Source: Halocatena marina (lineage in GTDB: Archaea > Halobacteriota > Halobacteria > Halobacteriales > Haloarculaceae). From it: a stretch of DNA of 64,000 nt. Shown here one piece after another: positions 48,510 through 58,395 of the stretch (within the stretch, counting starts at the first letter, position 1; each line of letters opens with the position of its first letter). A program made the position numbers and the translations under genes. The stretch lies in the NCBI RefSeq assembly GCF_025913575.1, contig NZ_CP109785.1, positions 2,170,001-2,234,000 on the forward strand, read 5' to 3'. Under the pieces are notes generated by a model. It was not told the origin of the DNA. It saw only the letters and a list, made by a program, of their open reading frames with translations, and searched no databases.

Positions 48510-49322
48510 ATGGATATCGCCGAACCGTTCAGATTGGGGCTGGGGACGTACACCAGTGCTGGCGACGAGAACTGCACACAAAGCGTTGCGACTGCACTGG
48601 ATGTGGGTTACCGACACGTCGACACCGCGCAGGTGTACGGAAACGAAGAAAGTGTAGGTGAAGGGATCCGCCAATCGTCTGTTCCACGCAAAGACATCTT
48701 CCTTGCGACCAAGACGGTTCATCACGATGTTCCTGGGCCTGAGTACGAGGACATTTTGCAAGCGGTTGATGGCTGTCTTCAACGGCTCGGTGTCGAAACC
48801 GTCGAGTTGCTCTATGTGCATTGGCCGACAGGCATCTATGATCCTGCGGTTACACTTCCAGCATTCGATGAATTGTACGATACAGGGACGATCGGTCATA
48901 TTGGTGTGAGCAACTTCGAGCCTCACCAACTCGACGAGGCTCGTGAGATACTCGATGCACCGATTTTTGCTCATCAGGTCGAAATGCATCCACTACTTCA
49001 GCAGGATGAATTGCGCGCGTACGCTCAGCGTCACGATCACACTCTCGTCGCGTACGCTCCTATCGCAAGAGGTGAGGTGTTCGATGTCCCCGAACTGACT
49101 ACGATCGCTGATAAACACGGCGTGAGCGAAGCACAGGTCAGCCTCGCGTGGCTGTTAGAGAAAGACGTTGTACCGATTCCGAAGGCAAGTAGTGAGGCAC
49201 ACCTTCGGGAGAATTTCGAGGCACGATCCCTGTCGCTCGATACGGAGGACATTGAGCAGATCGATGCGATCGAGCAAGAAGAACGGCTCATCGACCCCGA
49301 CAGAGCACCGTGGAACCAGTGA
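48510..49322 (+). CDS. Aldo-keto reductase
   Basis: The protein has 270 residues from MDIAEPFRLGLGTYTSAGD. The AKR catalytic tetrad is visible: Asp and Tyr in VDTAQVYGNEESVG, Lys in FLATKTVHHD and His in LLYVHWPTG. The C-terminal VPIPKASSEAHLRENFEA binds NADP(H). It reduces an aldehyde or ketone in the cytoplasm; the substrate is not evident. The frame is open 17 codons upstream, but the shorter start matches the family. Confidence 0.9.
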   Translation: MDIAEPFRLGLGTYTSAGDENCTQSVATALDVGYRHVDTAQVYGNEESVGEGIRQSSVPRKDIFLATKTVHHDVPGPEYEDILQAVDGCLQRLGVETVELLYVHWPTGIYDPAVTLPAFDELYDTGTIGHIGVSNFEPHQLDEAREILDAPIFAHQVEMHPLLQQDELRAYAQRHDHTLVAYAPIARGEVFDVPELTTIADKHGVSEAQVSLAWLLEKDVVPIPKASSEAHLRENFEARSLSLDTEDIEQIDAIEQEERLIDPDRAPWNQ

Positions 49323-49517
49323 CGTTCTGAGGAACTCACTGGCACCGCTGTTCGTGAACGAGCGTTATTGACAAGGATTTGAGTATACTATTGAATTCCG
49401 TATACGAGTAGTAAACACACCGAGAGACGGTACGCCGTCCTGTATCCATAATAAATAATTTAAATGAAATTGTTCGTGAGTGCGAACGTTTTAGTAGATG
49501 GATACCAGTGTATTGGT

Positions 49518-52208
49518 ATGGAATTACACAGCAGAGGCGTTCGCCAAGACGTTCGTGAGCTTGGTTCGTTGCTCGGTGATGTATTAGCAGCACAGGCATC
49601 TGATGAAGCATTTGAGGCAGTCGAAGCCCTTCGCACGACAGCGATTGAGTACCGACGGGATGACCGTACCTCACGAGAGGTATTGCGCGAGAATATCGCA
49701 TCACTTTCTCCCGAGCATCGACGCAGCGTTGCTCGTGCGTTTACGACATATTTCGAGCTAATTAACCTCGCAGAGGAGCGCGAGCGTGTTCGAGCTGTTC
49801 GAACCGAGTCTCAGAACCAGACACTCGAAGGGAGCTTCGATGACGTAGTGGCAGCCCTCGATGATGTGGATTCAGCAACTGTTCAACAGATCGTCGATGA
49901 TGTGTTGATTGAGCCGACGTTCACGGCTCATCCAACGGAAGCGCGCCGCAAAACGATAAAGGCAAAGCTCAGATCGATTGCGGCCATGCTCGAACGGCTC
50001 GATGAACAGTCACATACTGATATCGAACGAGCGCATCTCGAACGCGAACTCGATGCAGCAGTGACGAGTCTTTGGCAGACCGCACAGATTCGTAGTCGCC
50101 GTCCGACACCGGACGATGAAGCACACAACGTCCAGTGGTATCTCGAAAATGTTCTCTTCGATGTCATTGGTGATGTTTATACTGAGTTCGAATCGGTCCT
50201 CGAACGCGATATCGATGCGTCGATCGCTGTGCCGAAGCTGTTCGAATTCCGGTCATGGGCGGGCAGTGACCGAGACGGCAATCCGCACGTGACACCTGAT
50301 GTGACGTCTCGCACACTCGCTCGACAGCAGTCGCTCGTTCTCGAACGATATCGTGAGGAACTCGATACGCTCTCAGGGGTATTGAGTCAGGACCGTGCAC
50401 GGCTTTCGATCGACGCTGCGTTCCGAGAGTCGCTTCAGGAAGATCGTGATGCGCTTCCCAGTGTGGCCGTGACGGCCGAAGAGGCGTATCCTGACGAACC
50501 GTACCGCCAGAAAGTTCGACTGATGTACGAACGTCTCGACCGGATCGATGACGTTCGTCCCGGTGGGTACGACGCGCCAGACGAATTCGACGCAGATCTG
50601 CGTGAACTGATCGATAGCCTCCGAGCCAACGGTGCAGACTCGATCGTCGATGCGTATCTTGTCCCGCTCCGGCGGAAGGTCGAGACGTTTGGGTTCACCC
50701 TTGCGAACTTGGACCTGCGTGACCACCGTGAAAATCATACTGCTGCCGTCCAGGAGACACTCGAACGCGAGGGGCTCGATTACGGCACACTCAATGAGAA
50801 CGAGCGAATTGCTCTTCTCACTGATGCGGTCCTTCAAGAACAGCCGGTCATCGATCTTACCGAAACGGGTGGACTGTCCGAAACAACAACGCGTGTTTGT
50901 GATCGATTTACTCACCTCTCGGATTGGCAGGCAGAGTACGGCAGTGGAGCCATCGATTCTTACTGTATCAGCATGACCGAGCAACCAAGCCACGTTCTCG
51001 AAGTGTTGTTTCTCGCTGATCAGGCCGGGGTTGTTTCGCTTCCAGAGTACTCCGGACTAAACATTGTTCCGCTGCTCGAAACCAAGAGTGCGCTCTCTAA
51101 TGCGGACGACATCATGGGAACGCTGTTCGAGAACGACGCGTACTCACAAACGCTCGCACTTCGTGGAAACACCCAGGAGATCATGCTCGGCTATTCTGAT
51201 TCAAACAAGGAAAACGGATTTCTCGCGGCTAACTGGGCGCTCTATCGCAACCAACGACGACTTGGAGCTATCACCGATGCACACGATGTCGATCTCCGGC
51301 TATTCCACGGCCGAGGAGGTTCAATTTCGCGTGGGGGTGGACCGATGAACGAAGCGCTGCTCGCGCTCCCTCGTGAGACAGTTACTGGCGAGGTGAAATT
51401 CACCGAACAAGGGGAAGCAATTGCGGAAAAATACGCCAACCCTCGCATTGCCGAGCGAAACCTCGAACAGATGCTCACAGCCCAGCTTCGTTCACGGCTT
51501 CGCTCTCTGAACGACCCAGAAGAGCCGATCCGATCGGAGTGGCGTGACGCGATGGCCACGATGTCCGAGACGGCACGCACGGAATACCAAGAGCTGCTCG
51601 AAACCGACGGCTTTGTCGCCTACTTCGAACAGGCAACGCCGATTACGGTCATTGAAACGCTCAATCTTGGTTCGCGTCCAGCCTCCCGATCTGACGAACG
51701 TACTGTTGAGGACCTTCGTGCAATCCCGTGGGTGTTCTCGTGGACGCAATCACGATGTATTCTCCCAGGATGGTACGGGCTCGCTGCTGGCATCGACGCC
51801 TATCTCGAAGACGGCGGTGACGTCGAAACCCTGCAGGAGATGTATTCGGAATGGCCATTCTTCCGAACGACGCTCGATAATGCAGCGCTTGCGATTGCGC
51901 GCACAGATATGGAAATTGCCGCCGAATACGCGACTCTCGCTGACGACACACTCCGCGATCGAATCTTCCCCCGGCTGACCGCAGAACACGAACGCGCAGC
52001 CGAACTCGTGTTGACGATCACGGATCGAACTCACCTCATTGATCGTGAATGGCTCCGAGAGAGTCTCGAACGACGCAACCCGTACGTTGATCCGCTCAAT
52101 CTCTTGCAAGTCCGTCTCCTCGAAACGACCGAACGCACGTCAGAAGAAGAGCGTGCGCTTCGACTAACAATTAATGGGATTGCTGCAGGTATGAAAAACA
52201 CGGGCTGA
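49518..52208 (+). CDS. ppc: Phosphoenolpyruvate carboxylase
   Basis: The 896-residue bacterial-type PEPC carboxylates PEP to oxaloacetate, replenishing the TCA cycle. Signature sites are TFTAHPTEARRKT (about 134-146), SWAGSDRDGNPHVT (about 246), MLGYSDSNKENG (about 556), LFHGRGGSISRGGGP (about 594) and the C-terminal AGMKNTG. The chosen ATG gives MELHSRGVRQDVREL, the haloarchaeal N-terminus; the open frame extends 18 codons upstream. It is a single gene with 0.2-1 kb gaps on both sides. Confidence 0.95.
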   Translation: MELHSRGVRQDVRELGSLLGDVLAAQASDEAFEAVEALRTTAIEYRRDDRTSREVLRENIASLSPEHRRSVARAFTTYFELINLAEERERVRAVRTESQNQTLEGSFDDVVAALDDVDSATVQQIVDDVLIEPTFTAHPTEARRKTIKAKLRSIAAMLERLDEQSHTDIERAHLERELDAAVTSLWQTAQIRSRRPTPDDEAHNVQWYLENVLFDVIGDVYTEFESVLERDIDASIAVPKLFEFRSWAGSDRDGNPHVTPDVTSRTLARQQSLVLERYREELDTLSGVLSQDRARLSIDAAFRESLQEDRDALPSVAVTAEEAYPDEPYRQKVRLMYERLDRIDDVRPGGYDAPDEFDADLRELIDSLRANGADSIVDAYLVPLRRKVETFGFTLANLDLRDHRENHTAAVQETLEREGLDYGTLNENERIALLTDAVLQEQPVIDLTETGGLSETTTRVCDRFTHLSDWQAEYGSGAIDSYCISMTEQPSHVLEVLFLADQAGVVSLPEYSGLNIVPLLETKSALSNADDIMGTLFENDAYSQTLALRGNTQEIMLGYSDSNKENGFLAANWALYRNQRRLGAITDAHDVDLRLFHGRGGSISRGGGPMNEALLALPRETVTGEVKFTEQGEAIAEKYANPRIAERNLEQMLTAQLRSRLRSLNDPEEPIRSEWRDAMATMSETARTEYQELLETDGFVAYFEQATPITVIETLNLGSRPASRSDERTVEDLRAIPWVFSWTQSRCILPGWYGLAAGIDAYLEDGGDVETLQEMYSEWPFFRTTLDNAALAIARTDMEIAAEYATLADDTLRDRIFPRLTAEHERAAELVLTITDRTHLIDREWLRESLERRNPYVDPLNLLQVRLLETTERTSEEERALRLTINGIAAGMKNTG

Positions 52209-53301
52209 TCCACTGTCGTCATCGGTGACAGACGACGCTATTCTCCAAAATTGCAGTTTGACTGTGAAACCAACCAACCGAAGATCGTTCTCAACCATTG
52301 GAATCACCATACACAAGCAAGGTGTTTGAGACGCAACCTCACTACTGATCACACTGTATACTGAAAAGTGTACGTCGCGAGCGCCCGATCCGGATGAGAT
52401 GTTGTGTCGATCCTCGGCAAGGATTACAATGGTAACATTGTAACAACCATCGAACCAGACAGCGTAACCGACACATCAGATACGGCGTATTTCGATTCTA
52501 CGTCTACTGTTCCCTCCAAGTTAGTCACATTACGAAATGGATCGGTCTCCGGACGGAGAGATAGAATGTTCGATACACAAGAAGTAGCTCCCTGCAGAAG
52601 CAGGCCATTATTCGTAGTTAAAAAACAATATTATTGGAATAAGGTTGGCAACCAAAGTTGTAAATGTAGTACGACGGTGTTCTTACGACGTTGACTGGTA
52701 TACGCTGTGGAAGAAAATATTGCTAACCTATACTTGAAGCGTTTGTGAGCCAGATTATCGGCTATACATACGTGTAATCAGTGGTAGACAATGCTACACT
52801 ATCCTTGAACTGAGATTGGTGTATTGATAATGGAGCATGTGCTTGTATATGCTACTGTCTTCGTGATGTTCACACTATACCATTATCTGATGTTTCATCC
52901 AACAGCAAGTTTCTCGAATAAGACGATCCACTGGTGTTATACGTTACAAATATATACGTGATCGGTATCGGTAACCGACATCCAGAGAGAGGTTCAATAC
53001 ACAAGTCTGATCGGGTAGTACCGATTCGAATGTGTAGTAATCGGCAGCAAGCGTTTCCCAGTGTCGAAGCGCAGTCTAAAACGCAAACACACAACAGCTA
53101 TGCTCAGTAACACTATCTCGCCTTCCGGCGAATAGGATGAGGACGGAAGCAACACGCTGTCCGGTACCGGACACAGAAGAAACATTGGCGCAATCAGATT
53201 GAAGAGACCAATTCACGACAGTCGGGGGAGATGGGGCATCACTCATCAGCTTGAAAACAAGATAACCAATCGCAGAAAGTGCCGTTAAATAAGACAGAAC
53301 A
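52209..53301. other. Long AT-rich gap
   Basis: 1.1 kb of AT-rich DNA between ppc and the glycosylase pseudogene. No intact gene seen. A 16-bp perfect palindrome lies at 53158-53173. A minus-strand 146-codon frame at 53076-53516 crosses into the pseudogene and is judged a shadow, although it includes one hydrophobic stretch. Confidence 0.45.
53158..53173. repeat. 16-bp perfect palindrome
   Basis: TGTCCGGTACCGGACA is fully self-complementary and stands out as GC-rich in an AT-rich gap, 130 bases before the glycosylase pseudogene start. Confidence 0.5.
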
Positions 53302-53792
53302 ATGACTTCCATCGATTTCGAAACGGTGTTCGAAGAAGCGTCCGAGACACACGACCTGCAGTTTGATCGTTCACAGTTTGTCCCGAGTTGTGGCCCACTC
53401 AACGCATCGCTCATGCTCGTTGGTGAGGCACCCGGCGAACGAGAGAGATCGACCGCCGTGATCTCTACATCACCAATCTGAGTAAAGTGCGCTTGCCCGA
53501 CAATCGTGATCCTCACAGTGATGAAATCACGATGTGGAAACCTGTCCTTGACGCGGAAATAGAACGTGTTGCTCCGAGTGTTATCGTTACGCTCGGAAAT
53601 GGTACAACACGTGCGCTTCTCGATACGAACGAAAAGATATCAGACAAACATGGAGAGTATTTCGAACGAGATGATCGCATGACCATTCCAACATACCATC
53701 CTGCTTCAATGTTCTACGATGACCGAATTAAGAAAGCAATCGAAGAAGATATGCAGACTGCAGCGAAAAAAGCAGAGCTCCTGACGATGTGA
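53302..53792 (+). pseudogene. Uracil-DNA glycosylase-like pseudogene (internal deletion, frameshift)
   Basis: The first frame runs MTSIDFETVFEEAS to LMLVGEAPGERE, which is the family 4/5 uracil-DNA glycosylase motif (GEAPG), then goes out of frame and stops at about 53479. A second frame resumes without a gap as IDRRDLYITNLSKVRLPDNR, VIVTLGNGTTRALLD and YHPASMFYDD, the family's later motifs. Intact homologues have about 25-30 residues between GEAPGE and IDRRD (the FVGRAG region), so a deletion of that segment with frameshift inactivated the gene. The organism presumably has another uracil-repair enzyme. Confidence 0.8.
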
Positions 53793-54704
53793 AGCATCCT
53801 CTGGTTACTTATTTGGTTCTTATAGTTGTCAAGATGTATACCTATGATTTTCTCATTGAAAAACTAAGACACACAACGCTGACGTGCCAACTCACAATCT
53901 CGATATGGTTGCTTTTACATTTCCAACCATACAGTATCAAAAAGTCAATTGCAATTGGCAGTACGTGTAGTCAGATTTCACATATTAGATATAGAACATT
54001 GGATGTATTCACATATCTATTCACGTTATAATATACTAATTCCGTGTTTTTAGTAGTGAGATCATCTAACTACAGGATTGATTATAGAGTGAATTATTAT
54101 CATCTGTTGGACCAATCAGTCGAGACATGTAGCTGCAACTGTTAGTTATTATATGTTCACAATTAATTAGCGATATCGCTCTATATCCCGATATCTCGTC
54201 ATATGCCGGCGCAAATGTCAATATTTACTCCTTTATTATTCCAAATTGGATCCAGATATCAGATATTACTCCATCAGAAATGAGCGTTCAAAAGTTGGAT
54301 ATTTAGAACATCGACTAATTTACGAGTGTTCACCTCTACATCGCTGTTTCTGACTAATTATTAAATGTTCGCATTCTTTACTCCGACAATAGTGACCGAT
54401 TGGTCGACTCTATTCCAAGTCAAAAGCGGTGATTCAACTCAATCAACACTGCTTGAGTAATATCGATTTCCAATAGAAATCTTGTCTTAGAGATACGTAC
54501 AATTACTTCTATAACAGTAATATCAGCCGAATGTATTTATCACAAATAATAATCAAAATAGTTGCTGTGTGGAAATAAGAGCTGCTGCTAACCAGTATCA
54601 CATCTGCCTCCATCATCCGAAACAGACGCTGGAATCGTCGGGGATGCTCGATAGAAATAAAACGGAGGCAAGAACGTCGAATCCGAAAATAGCTGTTTCG
54701 GCCG
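53793..54704. other. Long AT-rich gap
   Basis: 912 bases, strongly AT-rich, no gene found. A 12-bp palindrome AGCGATATCGCT occurs at about 54169-54180; otherwise nothing recognised. Confidence 0.45.
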
Positions 54705-56411
54705 TTAGTCGTGCACCAGTACGTCAAGCACGTCCGGTCCGGTGGTAGAGAGTGTCTCTTCGAACGTTTCCTCGATTTCGTCGGGCGTCTCGACGAGGTG
54801 TCCTCGTGCGCCATGACTTTCGGCGTTCATCGGAATGTCGACTGGTGGTTCGAAATCCATCCCAACGAAGGTGTGATCCTCGTCATCCCCACCGAAGATT
54901 GCGTTCGTGTTGTCCTTCAGAATCCGATAGTTCCGGTTGTCAGGGACCACAACCGTTAGATCGATGTCGTAACGAGCAGCGGTGTACAGCGTCTGTGGAT
55001 AGTAGAGGTAGGATCCGTCACCGATGTACCCGACTACGTCTCTCGGATCATCGGTTTCTGCCTCTGCGATTGCCGCTCCGACGCTTGCAGGAAGACCGTA
55101 ACCCAGACCGCCGCCCTTATTCGAGATGAACTGCTGTTTGCTCATTGGCCACCGAGTCAACAGCGGATATTTGGCTGTAATGCCTTCGTCGACAATATAG
55201 CACTCTGGTGCGACCGAGCGCATCGTATCGACAAGTTCGGCCTTCGAGGCGCGCGTCTCTCCCGCTGGCGTCTCGTCTTCACCCATCGACTTGACGATCC
55301 CCGAAATTGATTGCTTCATCGTCCGCACAGATTCGAGTCGTTCTTCGCGTTTTTCATCGGACAGTCGCTGCTGGACGCGCTCTGCGAGGTCATCCATCAC
55401 GAGGCCCGGATCCCCGATAATAGCGACATCAGCGGGCTGTCGTTTTCCGATTTCTGCTGGGGCGTCGCTGATATGAATGCAGGTGGTTGCGTCGTCGACG
55501 AGCGCGTTCTCGTGGCGCATGAGCGTCGTGTTGGTCGAACAGCCGACGAAAACGATCGTGTCGGTGTTCATTAACATCGACGCGATTCCTTCTGCGGGCG
55601 GTAGGTAGGAGAGCCACTGTTCGTGATCTCCGGGGAAGTTGACTTCACAGGCGAGAATCTCGCCGTGGACGCGGGCACCTGTTGCTTCGGCGAGTTCGAC
55701 TCCCGAATCAACCGCGCCAGCGCGAGCGACGTGATCGCCGACGACGAGCATCGGTTCCGTTGCCTCGGCGAGCGCAGTAGCGGCCTGCTCCAGTTGTGCA
55801 GGATCACCGCGTCCCGCGTTCGGAACTGCACCGAGTCGCTGTGGCTCGTCGTCGGTCTCGGCCAACATTACGTCCATTGGGAGCGCGAGAAAGACCGGCC
55901 CCATCGGAGGTGTAAGTGCGGTTCGAAACGCTCGTCTGAGGAGGAGGGGCAGGGCATTCACGTCGGTGACTTCCGCGCTGAATTTTGTGAACTGTTCGAC
56001 CATCGCTTCGAGATCTCCAGACAGAAGCGGCTCTTCGTGGCGGAAATCGAGCTCGTGGTTGCCAGCAGTGACAACAACGGGTGCGCCGGCCCACTTCGCC
56101 GCGAAGAGATTGCCGAGACCGTGAGCCAGTCCCGGTGTAATATGGAGGTTCACGACACCAACTGGAGGATTAGCGTGAGCGTCTTGGTCGTGCTCTTGGT
56201 TATGACCGTGATACCGACGCGTGCTCGCGTATCCAGCAGCCATTCCGACCGCGATGTCTTCGTGTAAGCCGAGCACGTATTCGAGGTTGCTGTCGGCAAG
56301 CGCATTCAAGACCGGTAGCTCGGTCGTCCCAGGGTTCCCGAAGACGCGAGACACGCCGTACTGAGAAAGGGCATCCACGAACAGATCCGCACCCGTCTGA
56401 CTGTCACTCAT
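54705..56411 (-). CDS. Benzoylformate-decarboxylase-like thiamine-diphosphate enzyme
   Basis: The 568-residue protein has the N-terminal PYR domain with FGNPGTTELPVL (about 24-35) and the activating Glu51 in LGLHEDIAVGMAAGYA; VVNLHITPG (His90) resembles the BFD active-site His. The C-terminal PP domain has GYIGDGSYLYYPQTLYTAA ending in PDNRN, the ThDP/Mg site. Residues 68-80 form an inserted His/Asp-rich loop. It likely decarboxylates an aromatic or aliphatic 2-oxoacid. It is last in the minus-strand group led by an SDR and an F420-type oxidoreductase. Confidence 0.88.
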   Translation of the reverse strand: MSDSQTGADLFVDALSQYGVSRVFGNPGTTELPVLNALADSNLEYVLGLHEDIAVGMAAGYASTRRYHGHNQEHDQDAHANPPVGVVNLHITPGLAHGLGNLFAAKWAGAPVVVTAGNHELDFRHEEPLLSGDLEAMVEQFTKFSAEVTDVNALPLLLRRAFRTALTPPMGPVFLALPMDVMLAETDDEPQRLGAVPNAGRGDPAQLEQAATALAEATEPMLVVGDHVARAGAVDSGVELAEATGARVHGEILACEVNFPGDHEQWLSYLPPAEGIASMLMNTDTIVFVGCSTNTTLMRHENALVDDATTCIHISDAPAEIGKRQPADVAIIGDPGLVMDDLAERVQQRLSDEKREERLESVRTMKQSISGIVKSMGEDETPAGETRASKAELVDTMRSVAPECYIVDEGITAKYPLLTRWPMSKQQFISNKGGGLGYGLPASVGAAIAEAETDDPRDVVGYIGDGSYLYYPQTLYTAARYDIDLTVVVPDNRNYRILKDNTNAIFGGDDEDHTFVGMDFEPPVDIPMNAESHGARGHLVETPDEIEETFEETLSTTGPDVLDVLVHD

Positions 56412-56479
56412 TCGCTTGCCTCCACGAGTTGGTCGTGTGCCGTCCGATCAGCAGAGTTGATACCGAAAACATAGTGTGT

Positions 56480-57481
56480 TTATTCTGGAGCGAGTGTATC
56501 AAGGGTTGCGTCGATGTCATCTCGTTTGCCAGCACGGGGGAAAGAAACGGAAAGTGCATCCACACCATCGAGTGCCGCGAACGTTTCGATCCGATCGCGG
56601 GCTGCACTCGGTGTTCCGGCGACCGCTAGTTGGTCGAGTAAATCATCCGACATTGCATTCATCGCTCCTTCCCGGTCGCCGTTCTGCCACCGGTCGTAGA
56701 TTTCGTGTGCGGTCTCTTCGTACCCCTGTCGAGCGAGCGAATCTCGATAGAAGGTTCCCATCGATCCGACGTAGAAAACGATGTGTTGTCGAACGAGCTT
56801 TCGCGCCCGCTCGCCGTCATCGAGTGCACAGCAGGTGAGAGAGAGCGTCGTTCGAACGGCGTCCGGGTCGCGTCCTCCGAGTTCGGCTCCGCGCTGGAGA
56901 TCGTCCAACCGGTCACGGAACCCGTCGGGCGTTAGCATGAGTGCGTGCCAGCCATCAGCAAATCGACCTGCCAGCTCCACCGATTTCGGTGCCATGCCCG
57001 CCGCATCAATTCGTGGGCGTGGTTCGGGCGAATCACAGCGCAATCGAAAGCCCGAAAGATCGAATAGCTCGCCGTTGTACGTCACTTCTTCACCCGAGAG
57101 AATTCGTGTGACGATCTCTATCGTTTCGCGGGTGTATCGGAGGGGACGGACGAACGGCACACCGTGCCAGTTCTCGATAACGAGCGGGCCGCTCGGTCCG
57201 AGACCGAGCCGGAATCGCCCCTGTGAAACTTCTTGCAGTGTGGCAGCCGTCTGCGCGATGAGGGCAGGCGAACGGGAGTAGACCGGCATGATGCTCGGAC
57301 CGATACCAATCTCGTCGGTCCGTGCAGCGATGGTCGCAAGCATCGTCACCACGTCGCGGCCCCACGTCTCGGGAAGCCACGCTCGGTCGTATCCTAATGA
57401 TTCGGCGCGCTGGGCCAGTGCTACGAACGCATCGGCGCTCGGTTGCGACGCGACTGGGAGCGATACCTCTCTTGTGCTCAT
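56480..57481 (-). CDS. LLM-class flavin/F420-dependent oxidoreductase
   Basis: The 333-residue bacterial-luciferase-like TIM barrel has SLGYDRAWLPETWGRDVVTML (about 28-48), IGIGPSIMPVYSRSPALIAQ, FRLGLGPSGPLVIENWHG and AGRFADGWHALMLTPDG. It is most like the haloarchaeal F420-dependent TIGR04024 group. It overlaps the SDR upstream by ATGA and precedes the ThDP enzyme by 68 bases, so the three probably act in one pathway. Confidence 0.87.
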   Translation of the reverse strand: MSTREVSLPVASQPSADAFVALAQRAESLGYDRAWLPETWGRDVVTMLATIAARTDEIGIGPSIMPVYSRSPALIAQTAATLQEVSQGRFRLGLGPSGPLVIENWHGVPFVRPLRYTRETIEIVTRILSGEEVTYNGELFDLSGFRLRCDSPEPRPRIDAAGMAPKSVELAGRFADGWHALMLTPDGFRDRLDDLQRGAELGGRDPDAVRTTLSLTCCALDDGERARKLVRQHIVFYVGSMGTFYRDSLARQGYEETAHEIYDRWQNGDREGAMNAMSDDLLDQLAVAGTPSAARDRIETFAALDGVDALSVSFPRAGKRDDIDATLDTLAPE

Positions 57482-58254
57482 ACGTCAGGCGTTTCCATGA
57501 TGTCGGGAACGCCGCGAGCCACGATCGTTTCACCTGTGATATACGAAGAGGCAGGGCTAGCGAGAAATTGGATCGTGTCAGAAATTTCCTCACTCAGGCC
57601 CATCCGTCGCTCCACCGTCGATCGATCGATCGTATCTGCAGTAACGCCCATTTGCGCTTCAACACCGGGGGTAGCAACGAACCCCGGAGCAATACAGTTT
57701 ACTCGAACGTCGTCGCTCGCCCACTCGAACGCGAGCGTCCGGGTGAGGTTCACGACCGCCGCTTTCGCAGCCGAGTAATGGCTCATGTACGGTGCTCCCT
57801 CGGTCCCGGCAACACTAGCGAGGTTGACGATGGTTCCACCATTTTCGCGCATGTATTCCCCAGCGGCCTGTGAGCAATGGTACGTTCCGTGGAGGTTGAT
57901 GTCGACGATCGTTTTCCAGCCGTTCTCAGAAATGCCCTCGAAGTTCGCCATGAAGCTCGCTCCCGCGTTGTTCACGAGCACGTCAAGACCACCGAACTCC
58001 TCGACGGTCGCCTCGATGAGTGCCTCGACAGCATCGCGTTCGCGGACGTCACATTCGACCGCAATTGCCTCACCAGGGACATCACGTTCTTCGATGTCGG
58101 CCACAACGCTGTCGATCTTCTCCTGTGAACGAGAAGAGACAACAACGCGTGCACCGTCGGCCGCAAATCGTTCTGCGGTTACTTTCCCGATTCCCTGCGA
58201 GGAACCCGTGATGAGTACTGTTTTCCCGTCGACACTGAACTGATCGGTCCTCAC
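57478..58254 (-). CDS. SDR family oxidoreductase
   Basis: The 258-residue classical SDR has TGSSQGIGKVTAERF at about 16-30, NNAG near 93, catalytic Ser in NLASVAG, YSAAK, and the C-terminal GFVATPG and YITGETIVARG. This looks like a 3-oxoacyl-reductase-like dehydrogenase. It is first gene of the operon with the F420-type oxidoreductase (ATGA overlap). Confidence 0.9.
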   Translation of the reverse strand: MRTDQFSVDGKTVLITGSSQGIGKVTAERFAADGARVVVSSRSQEKIDSVVADIEERDVPGEAIAVECDVRERDAVEALIEATVEEFGGLDVLVNNAGASFMANFEGISENGWKTIVDINLHGTYHCSQAAGEYMRENGGTIVNLASVAGTEGAPYMSHYSAAKAAVVNLTRTLAFEWASDDVRVNCIAPGFVATPGVEAQMGVTADTIDRSTVERRMGLSEEISDTIQFLASPASSYITGETIVARGVPDIMETPDV

Positions 58255-58395
58255 GTGCAGCTCACCTGCTCCATCGTTGATTCACGTTGTCCATTATGAA
58301 CGGTAATATATAAACGACGGTGATGTCGGTTCTCAATCATAGTCTCCGGGAGCGTTGTGTTCAACGTCAGTCTTATTCGCGTTCCGCGGGTTGTG

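Noticed and set aside
53076..53516. 146-codon minus-strand frame with a hydrophobic stretch
   Set aside because: Lies antisense to the glycosylase pseudogene and has low-complexity, non-protein-like composition elsewhere.
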